Shown in pieces: positions 33,747-39,392 of a stretch of DNA of 39,392 nucleotides (the stretch's first letter is position 1; each line of letters begins with the position of its first letter). Below the pieces are notes generated by a model that saw only the letters and a program-made list of their open reading frames with translations, searched no databases and was not told the origin of the DNA. The translations under genes and the position numbers were made by a program. This DNA is from Solirubrobacteraceae bacterium (lineage in GTDB: Bacteria; Actinomycetota; Thermoleophilia; Solirubrobacterales; Solirubrobacteraceae): the NCBI GenBank assembly GCA_025451035.1, contig JANWLE010000064.1, positions 1 through 39,392 of the forward strand, in the 5' to 3' direction.

Positions 33747-35669
33747 ATGAAGCCGCTAGCGAGCACTGTCAAGGGAAGGCTCCTAACCCTGGCGGCCGTG
33801 GGGAGCGTCATGCTTGCCGGCGCCACGGCGGCGAGCGGCTCGAGCGGCACCGCCGCCAGCTACATCTCCGCGCTGGGCCTGCACCCGCCGAACGTGACGA
33901 TCACCGGTCACGCCGGCGCGAGGGGAGGGCTCTTCTTCATCGACCCGTTCGCGAGCTCCGCCAAACCGATCGTCGGGCAGCCCGGGGCGCAGATCCTCGA
34001 CGCGCAAGGCAGCACGGTGTGGTTTCACCCGGTCGGGGAAGGTGAACAGGCCGTTGACTTCCGCCCGCAGTCCTACGAGCGCAGGCCCGTCTTGACGTGG
34101 TGGCAGGGAACGATCGCGGTCCCGCCCAAGTACACCAACGTGCCGGTCGGCTCACCCGAGCCGGGCGCACACTTCTACGTCTACGACGAGCACTACCGGC
34201 TGTTGAAGACAGTCAGCGAACAGGAAGGCTGGACACCCGACCTGCACGAGTTTGTGATCGAGCGCAACGGCGACGCCATGTTCATCGCCGCGAAGGCCGT
34301 ATCGATGGACCTGACCCCATACGGGGGGCAGGCGAACGGCCAGCTCGAGGACTCCGCGATCCGCGAGGTGAACCTGAAGACGGGCAAGCTCGTCTTCCAG
34401 TGGGACATGCTGGCGCACGTGCCGTTGAGCGAGGCGCAGGTCGCTGCACCCGCCAAGGGGACCTGGGATCCGTTCCACATGAACTCGATCGATCTGCTCG
34501 GGCACGGCGGTCTGCTCGTCTCCGCCCGCAACACGTGGGCGATCTACGACGTGGACCGCAACAGTGGCAAGGTGCTGTGGCAACTCGGCGGCAAGGGCAG
34601 CACCTTCACGGTGAGCGCCCAGGCCAGCTTCTACTGGCAGCACGACGCGCGCATGCTGGCGCACAACGAGCTCAGCATGTTCGACGACGGCTGCTGCAAC
34701 GTGATCCCGACGGGCCTCGCACCACCCGAGCAGGAGGCGCACGGGCTCATCCTCAAGCTCGACTTCGCCAAGCACACCGCGACCGCCGTCCACGAATACA
34801 GGCACTCGCCGCCACTGCGCGTGGTGCCGAGCCAGGGCAACACGCAGATCCTTCCCGGCGGCAACGTGCTCGTCGGCTGGGGCCAGCTCCCGTTCTACAG
34901 CGAATACACCGCCACCGGCAGGCAGCTCTACGACGTGGAGCTGCCCGAAGCCGATGAGTCCTACCGCGCGCTGCGGCTGGGGTGGGTCGGGCTGCCGCTC
35001 ACCCGCCCGAGCGTGGTCGCGAGCCGCGCCGGCACGCGCACGAGGGTGTACGTCAGCTGGAACGGCGCCACACAGGTCGCGCGCTGGGAGGTGCTAGCGC
35101 CCGCCCACGGGCACACGCGGGTGCTGGCGAGCAGCCGCCGCCGGGGCTTTGAGACAGCGATCAGCGTGAACGCCAAAGTGCCGCTCATCCAGGTCAAGGC
35201 GCTGAGTGCAGCGGGCCGCGTCATCGGCACGTCCGTCGCGGTCCACGTCAAGGCGCCGCCCAGCGCGAAAACCGCGGCGAGCTTCGCCGGCGCGAACGTC
35301 ACGAGCCAGACGGTGAGGGTCTCCAAGGGCGCGGTCGCGGTCACGGTCAGCTGCCCCGCCTCCACCTACAAGCGCTGCACGGTCAAGCTCCTGCTCAAGA
35401 CCGCGCGCGCGGTGAAGCTCGCCGGGCGCTCCGAGATCATCACGCTCGGCAGCGGCTCGGCCACGATCACGCCCGGCGGGAGCGCGGCGATCCACATCAG
35501 GCTCTCCTCGCAGGCGCAGGCGCTGATCAACTCCGGCAAAGGCAGGCTTCAGGCGAACGCCTTGACGCAGAGCCGCGACGGCCACGGCGCGAGGGCCAGC
35601 AAGACGCGCAGGGTCACGATCGCAGCCGGCTCCTCCAGCGGCGGGGAAGAACCCTCCTCCGCCTACTGA
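33747..35669 (+). CDS. Exported arylsulfotransferase-family (ASST) protein, copy 2, with extra C-terminal domain
   Basis: The 640-residue paralogue of the preceding gene has a signal peptide (about 10-32, cleavage near the Ala/Ser-rich segment) and the same propeller motifs: WDPFHMNSIDLLGHGGLLVS, ARNTWAIYDVDRNSGKVLW, LGGKGSTFTV, WQHDARML, and GNTQILPGGNVLVGWGQLPF. It carries about 110 extra C-terminal residues of beta-sandwich character (VAVTVSCPASTYKRCTVKLL, then KLAGRSEIITLGSGSATITP) with a Cys pair. This type of add-on is common on secreted proteins of Solirubrobacterales. AGAGAGGG lies about 10 bp before ATG 33747. The pair probably arose by duplication. The substrate (phenolic sulfate donor or acceptor) is unknown. 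Confidence 0.9.
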   Translation: MKPLASTVKGRLLTLAAVGSVMLAGATAASGSSGTAASYISALGLHPPNVTITGHAGARGGLFFIDPFASSAKPIVGQPGAQILDAQGSTVWFHPVGEGEQAVDFRPQSYERRPVLTWWQGTIAVPPKYTNVPVGSPEPGAHFYVYDEHYRLLKTVSEQEGWTPDLHEFVIERNGDAMFIAAKAVSMDLTPYGGQANGQLEDSAIREVNLKTGKLVFQWDMLAHVPLSEAQVAAPAKGTWDPFHMNSIDLLGHGGLLVSARNTWAIYDVDRNSGKVLWQLGGKGSTFTVSAQASFYWQHDARMLAHNELSMFDDGCCNVIPTGLAPPEQEAHGLILKLDFAKHTATAVHEYRHSPPLRVVPSQGNTQILPGGNVLVGWGQLPFYSEYTATGRQLYDVELPEADESYRALRLGWVGLPLTRPSVVASRAGTRTRVYVSWNGATQVARWEVLAPAHGHTRVLASSRRRGFETAISVNAKVPLIQVKALSAAGRVIGTSVAVHVKAPPSAKTAASFAGANVTSQTVRVSKGAVAVTVSCPASTYKRCTVKLLLKTARAVKLAGRSEIITLGSGSATITPGGSAAIHIRLSSQAQALINSGKGRLQANALTQSRDGHGARASKTRRVTIAAGSSSGGEEPSSAY

Positions 35670-35768
35670 CCCATCCGCGTCGGCTACGCGCAGGCCACGC
35701 GGTCTAAGTAGTTCACCACAGCCGCCCGCACGTTTACCCGGACGCTCCGTCCGACGGTGGGCGGGAAG

Positions 35769-36020
35769 ATGGTCAGGCTCGTCCCCGTCCCGCTTGTAAA
35801 CATGATCCGAACTCTCCATGAGCGCTTGCGCTGCCCAAGCTGCCACAGCTGGGTTGACACCGTGCTGGTCTGGGCGGCCGGCGACTGCTGCCCCACCTGC
35901 AACGGGCCGATGGCCAACGCTCACTCGCATGCGACCTCGCTGAGGACCGCAAAGCTGCGGGCATCGAGGCTCACCGGGGCCACCTCGCGCCGCGAACGAA
36001 GCATCTCCGGTATTAGATAG
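35769..36020 (+). CDS. Possible small zinc-ribbon protein
   Basis: An open frame of about 83 codons contains two C-x2-C pairs separated by 15 residues (RCPSCHSW, then DCCPTCNGPM). This is the spacing of a small zinc ribbon, and chance alone rarely gives it. The start is uncertain: ATG 35769, ATG 35802 or GTG 35757 all keep the ribbon. The stop lies 6 bp before the membrane-protein start, so the two could be co-transcribed. The C-terminal third is Arg-rich and unremarkable. I do not recognise the family. A competing minus-strand frame has no recognisable motif. Confidence 0.4.
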   Translation: MVRLVPVPLVNMIRTLHERLRCPSCHSWVDTVLVWAAGDCCPTCNGPMANAHSHATSLRTAKLRASRLTGATSRRERSISGIR

Positions 36021-36026
36021 GGGGCG

Positions 36027-37754
36027 ATGGCCACCACCCCAACGCGGCCGGGCCGCCCGCAAGATGAGCGGCCCACAACGACAGCTGCGCGCGAGCGCCG
36101 GCGAGCGATGCTTCCAGCGGCTCGCCTGCAGGGCTTGGCGCTGACCATAGCGTGTGGCCTGGTCGCGTCGATACCGGTGATCATCGCCACCGTGGAGGGG
36201 CTGCGCGAGGGCGCGATCGCTACGGGTGATCGGGCGATCATCCTCACCCGCGCCTACGACGTGTTCAGCTCGCACACGCCGCTGGTGGGCCAGTACTCAG
36301 CCTCCTCGCTGCTGTATGACCACGTGGTGCACAGCCTCGGCCCGCTGTCCTACTGGCTTTTGGCGGTGCCGGTGCGCATCGACGCCGCCGTCGCGCCGGC
36401 GCTCGCGGTCGCGCTCATGAACGTGCTGGCGATCCTCGCCGCGGTGGTGCTCGCCCGCCGCCGCGGCGGTATCCCGATGATGATCGTGAGCGCCCTCGCG
36501 ATCACCTTGATGTGCAACTCGATCGCACCCGAGACGTTCCACGACGCGTGGAACCCTTCGGTGGGGCTCCTGCCGTTGATGGCGCTGATCTTCGTCGGCT
36601 GGTCGCTCGCCTGCGGGGAGCGCCGCCTGCTGCCGCTCGGGGTGCTGCTGGCGAGCTTTGCCGCGCAAAGCGAGCTGGTGTTCCTGGTGCCGAGCGTCGG
36701 CGTGCTCGCGCTCGGCATGCTCGGCCTGGCGCTGGAAGCGCCCGGCCGAGCGCGCGCTTGGCGTTGGTGGCTTGCCGCGCTCGCCACCGGCCTCGCCTGT
36801 TGGAGCGCGCCGATCGTCGACGGGCTGCAGGGCAAACCGGGCAACCTCACGCTGGTCGCCGAAGCCGCCTTCTCGCACGGCCACACCGTCGGCTACGGCG
36901 CCGGCTGGCGGGCCGTGGTGCGCGCCGTGGGGATCACCCCGTGGTGGCTTACGCACGTGAAAGACCCCTTCGGGCGGCTGGCCGACATTCATGGCACCCC
37001 TGGCACGCTCGCGCTCGCCAGCTGCCTGGCCCTGCTCGCCGCGCTCGCGGTGGCGCTCGCCGCGGGGGCGCGGCGAGCGCGCGCAGACGTGGCGTGGGGG
37101 TGCGCGATAGCGCTCGTGCTGTGCTTCAGCCTCGTCGGGATCACCGCGTCGATGTCTGCCAGGCCATCGCTTGAAAAGTCACTCGGCTACATGCTGTGGA
37201 TCGGCTCGCCGATCGGCATGTGGGCGTGGCTCATGCTGACCTTCTCGGCCGGCGTGCTGCTAGCGCCGCTGCTGCGCAGAGCACTCGCGCGCGCACAACT
37301 GGCTCGCGCCTGGCGCCCCTCGCTCGCGCTCGGTGGCCTTACCCTGACCCTCGCGGTTGCTGGGACGGTCGCTGCGGGACAGGGCCCAGACCAGGACCGG
37401 GCCGAGTACCGGCCGGTGAAGATCGTGCAGCAGGCCGTGCGCGCCGCGCTCGGCCCAACGCCCCGCAGCGTCCTTGTGACGGGCGCGCACACATTCACCG
37501 CCTTTGACTTCAGGGCGGCCGTCGTCTACGAGCTGCGCCGCTCCGGCTGGCGGGTGTATGACCCGGCGGCGAGTGTGCGACTAGGCAGCTACTACCGGCC
37601 GCCGAAGGGCGCCTCTCTGACGACCGTCTGGATCTTCGATGAAGCGCATCCGCGCAAGTACGGGCGCGTTATCGAGCGGCTGAGCTTCGGCGCGCCGGCG
37701 AAGACGATCACTGTCGAGCTCTCAGCGCCGCGGGGGGGCGGCGGGAGCCACTGA
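36027..37754 (+). CDS. Polytopic membrane protein, glycosyltransferase-like, paralogue of the converging gene
   Basis: The 575-residue protein has an N-terminal cytoplasmic tail (about 1-35), roughly ten membrane segments and a soluble C-terminal domain of about 120 residues. After the first helix an outer loop reads TGDRAIILTRAYDVFSSHTP, then LVGQYSASS, and later NPSVGLLPLMALIF. The topology and the acidic first loop resemble the GT-C fold of lipid-linked glycosyltransferases, but no family signature is certain. It is clearly homologous to the minus-strand gene that converges on it (37722-39392): both share TRAYDVFSSH-x-PLVGQYS and the WNPS-x-GLLP motif. Its stop lies 33 bp inside the end of that gene. 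Confidence 0.75.
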   Translation: MATTPTRPGRPQDERPTTTAARERRRAMLPAARLQGLALTIACGLVASIPVIIATVEGLREGAIATGDRAIILTRAYDVFSSHTPLVGQYSASSLLYDHVVHSLGPLSYWLLAVPVRIDAAVAPALAVALMNVLAILAAVVLARRRGGIPMMIVSALAITLMCNSIAPETFHDAWNPSVGLLPLMALIFVGWSLACGERRLLPLGVLLASFAAQSELVFLVPSVGVLALGMLGLALEAPGRARAWRWWLAALATGLACWSAPIVDGLQGKPGNLTLVAEAAFSHGHTVGYGAGWRAVVRAVGITPWWLTHVKDPFGRLADIHGTPGTLALASCLALLAALAVALAAGARRARADVAWGCAIALVLCFSLVGITASMSARPSLEKSLGYMLWIGSPIGMWAWLMLTFSAGVLLAPLLRRALARAQLARAWRPSLALGGLTLTLAVAGTVAAGQGPDQDRAEYRPVKIVQQAVRAALGPTPRSVLVTGAHTFTAFDFRAAVVYELRRSGWRVYDPAASVRLGSYYRPPKGASLTTVWIFDEAHPRKYGRVIERLSFGAPAKTITVELSAPRGGGGSH

Positions 37755-39392
37755 CACGGTCACCGTCCGCGTGCCCGGTTTGGTCTTGGCCCCCGGGTAC
37801 GGCGCGCGCGCTTCGCTCATCGAGACCTGCGCGATGATCCGCGCCTTGGCGTCAGGGGGCTTACCGTCGTAGGCGTAGACAACATAGGAGTAGCGGTGAT
37901 GGTCGATCTCATACCACGGCCCCAGGCGCGCCATCGCGCCGTACTGCAGAATGCGCAGATCCTCACGGCGCAGCAGGTACTTGATCGCCTGCGATAGCGG
38001 CGAGGCGACGCCGCCGAGCGTGGTGCGCAGCCATATCGTGCTGTGGCGGGGCGTAAGCGGTGAACGTTCGAGCTGCTCATCCAGCGAGGTGATCGGCGCG
38101 TACTCGGAGCTGTGAGCGTCATGCCCCTGGGCAAGGGACACCGCGAGCGCGACCGCGCCGACCGCAAGGAGGCTGAGCGCACCGCCGGCTAGCCGCAGGC
38201 GCGCATGCTGGCCGGGAGAGCCGTCCTGCGCCGCTTGCTGCGAGTGGCGCAGACGCGCGCGCAGCGGCCCGGCGAGCACGCTGTACAGCGACCAGGCCAG
38301 CGTGAGCCACACCCACATCCCCGCGATCGATCCCCACCAGAGGGTGTAGCCGAGCACTTTGTATGAGCCGCTCGGCGTACTCTCCGCGACGGCCGCAAAG
38401 GCCGCGCTCAGCACCAGGGCGATCACCGCCGCCCAAGCGATGTCGGCGCGGCGGCGCCAAAAACCGCCCAGCGCGGTGAGCGACAACGCGAGCAGCAGCA
38501 CGGCCGCGGAGATCGTGGCCGGCAGCGACGGCGTCGCGGTGGCGTCGGAGATACGCGTGTCGAACGGGTCGGCGGGTACGCGCAGCCAGCGCGGAGGCAC
38601 GCCGATCGCGTGCACGAGCGCGCGCCATCCCGCGCTCGCCCCCATCTTGTGCGAGTGCCGTGTGGCCGCTTCATACAGCAGGGCGAAGTTGCCGGGGCTG
38701 TGCTCGATCTGGTCGATGACCGGCGGCGCCCAACAAGCGGCGAGGATGATCACGGCGGCGAGCGCCCATGGCCAGGCGCGCCTGTGCTCACCCGTGCGGC
38801 GGGATATGAGCAAGCCGGCCAGGCCGACGATCACAAGCCCCACGGTGGGTGCCAGGAAGGCGACCTGGCACTGGGCGCTGAAGCTCGCCACGAGCGCTAC
38901 CGCCGGCACTAGACGCACCTCGCCGCAGGCCACAGACCAGCAGAGGAACACCAGCGCGGCGAAGGGGAGCAGTCCCGCCGAAGGGTTCCAGGGGTCGTGC
39001 AGCGCCTCCGGCATGAACGAGCGGCACATCAAGGCGATCGCGAGGGCGCTGGCGAGCATCAGCGGCACCCCTCCACGGGCGCGCGCGACGGTGACCATCG
39101 CGAGCACCGCGAGGATGTTCGCCAGCCCGATCGCCAGCCCGATCGCGTGTGGCGATCCGAAACGAGCGGGCAGCGCGATCAGCCAGTAGAGCATCGGCCC
39201 GGGGCTGTAGGTGAGATGACCGACTACTTCGGAGACCAGCGAGTACTGCCCCACCAGCGGCGCGTGCGAGCTGAAGACGTCATACGCGCGCGTGGCGATG
39301 ATGCCCTGGTCCCCGGCGGGCATCCAGTTTTCAGATAGCGCCCTGATGGTGGAGACGAGGACCGGCAGCGCCGCCAGGACCCCGACCGTGAG
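37722..39392 (-). CDS. Polytopic membrane protein, glycosyltransferase-like, N-terminus beyond window
   Basis: Reverse-strand reading is open from the right edge to the stop at 37722 (about 556 codons). An internal Met lies at 39323, but 23 further in-frame codons upstream (LTVGVLAALPVLVSTIRALS) match the first membrane helix of the paralogue, so the true start lies outside the window. The first outer loop reads GDQGIIATRAYDVFSSHAP. About ten membrane segments and a soluble C-terminus of about 110 residues follow (RILQYGAMARLGPWYEIDHH). It is a paralogue of the convergent 36027-37754 product and the two genes overlap tail to tail by 33 bp. I infer a GT-C-type role in cell-envelope glycan building. 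Confidence 0.75.
   Translation of the reverse strand, partial: LTVGVLAALPVLVSTIRALSENWMPAGDQGIIATRAYDVFSSHAPLVGQYSLVSEVVGHLTYSPGPMLYWLIALPARFGSPHAIGLAIGLANILAVLAMVTVARARGGVPLMLASALAIALMCRSFMPEALHDPWNPSAGLLPFAALVFLCWSVACGEVRLVPAVALVASFSAQCQVAFLAPTVGLVIVGLAGLLISRRTGEHRRAWPWALAAVIILAACWAPPVIDQIEHSPGNFALLYEAATRHSHKMGASAGWRALVHAIGVPPRWLRVPADPFDTRISDATATPSLPATISAAVLLLALSLTALGGFWRRRADIAWAAVIALVLSAAFAAVAESTPSGSYKVLGYTLWWGSIAGMWVWLTLAWSLYSVLAGPLRARLRHSQQAAQDGSPGQHARLRLAGGALSLLAVGAVALAVSLAQGHDAHSSEYAPITSLDEQLERSPLTPRHSTIWLRTTLGGVASPLSQAIKYLLRREDLRILQYGAMARLGPWYEIDHHRYSYVVYAYDGKPPDAKARIIAQVSMSEARAPYPGAKTKPGTRTVTVSVAPAAPPRR

Noticed and set aside
35094-36275. 393-codon minus-strand frame across the end of the second ASST gene and the spacer
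   Set aside because: It overlaps three better-supported plus-strand features and has no motif.

Overview
The window is high-GC DNA with short spacers, GTG and TTG starts and an actinobacterial gene repertoire. That repertoire includes a PknB-like kinase, an MprAB-like two-component pair, FprA, a DUF2993/LmeA protein, an IclR regulator and two secreted arylsulfotransferase-family proteins. I infer an Actinomycetota genome, most likely class Thermoleophilia (Solirubrobacterales-like). This rests on gene content, not on a marker gene.

Layout. At 1-3.1 kb a membrane Ser/Thr kinase (cut by the left edge) is divergent from an ECF sigma factor fused to an anti-sigma-like zinc motif and a membrane segment. 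At 3.4-9.5 kb lie a PMT/ArnT-like membrane glycosyltransferase, a response regulator/histidine kinase operon, a cation exchanger and a HAD phosphatase. At 9.8-15.6 kb is a lipid-modification locus: SRPBCC and SDR genes on the minus strand, divergent from FAD oxidoreductase, DUF1365, CFA-synthase-like methyltransferase and NAD(P)-binding epimerase-like genes. Two tandem 17-bp repeats lie between the two arms. A PIN toxin-antitoxin pair follows.

The most interesting part is 16.57-21.64 kb. It ends in an intact tRNA-Asp gene on the minus strand. A serine recombinase gene runs into the 3' end of this tRNA. At the far end is a collapsed second copy of the recombinase locus that ends in the same sequence plus a decayed tRNA 3' end. 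Between them are a HigA/HigB-like pair, a stand-alone SIR2-domain protein (a plausible NADase-type defence effector) and a roughly 1-kb stretch with two related 12-bp repeat arrays. I read this as a small tRNA-Asp-targeted island carrying defence/addiction cargo, inserted beside an older relic of its own family. A third trace, a relic of the HigA 3' end, lies at 9.7 kb.

From 21.8 to 32 kb the content is metabolic: cytochrome P450, DUF2993 protein, tRNA-Val, ferredoxin-NADP reductase, IclR regulator, a broken RlaP-like nucleotidyltransferase, an SCP-x-type thiolase, a HIRAN-domain protein, a Sfp-type phosphopantetheinyl transferase and an acyl-CoA mutase large subunit. From 32 to 39.4 kb are two tandem exported arylsulfotransferase-family proteins, a possible small zinc-ribbon protein and two convergent, homologous polytopic membrane proteins. 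The second of these runs off the right edge.
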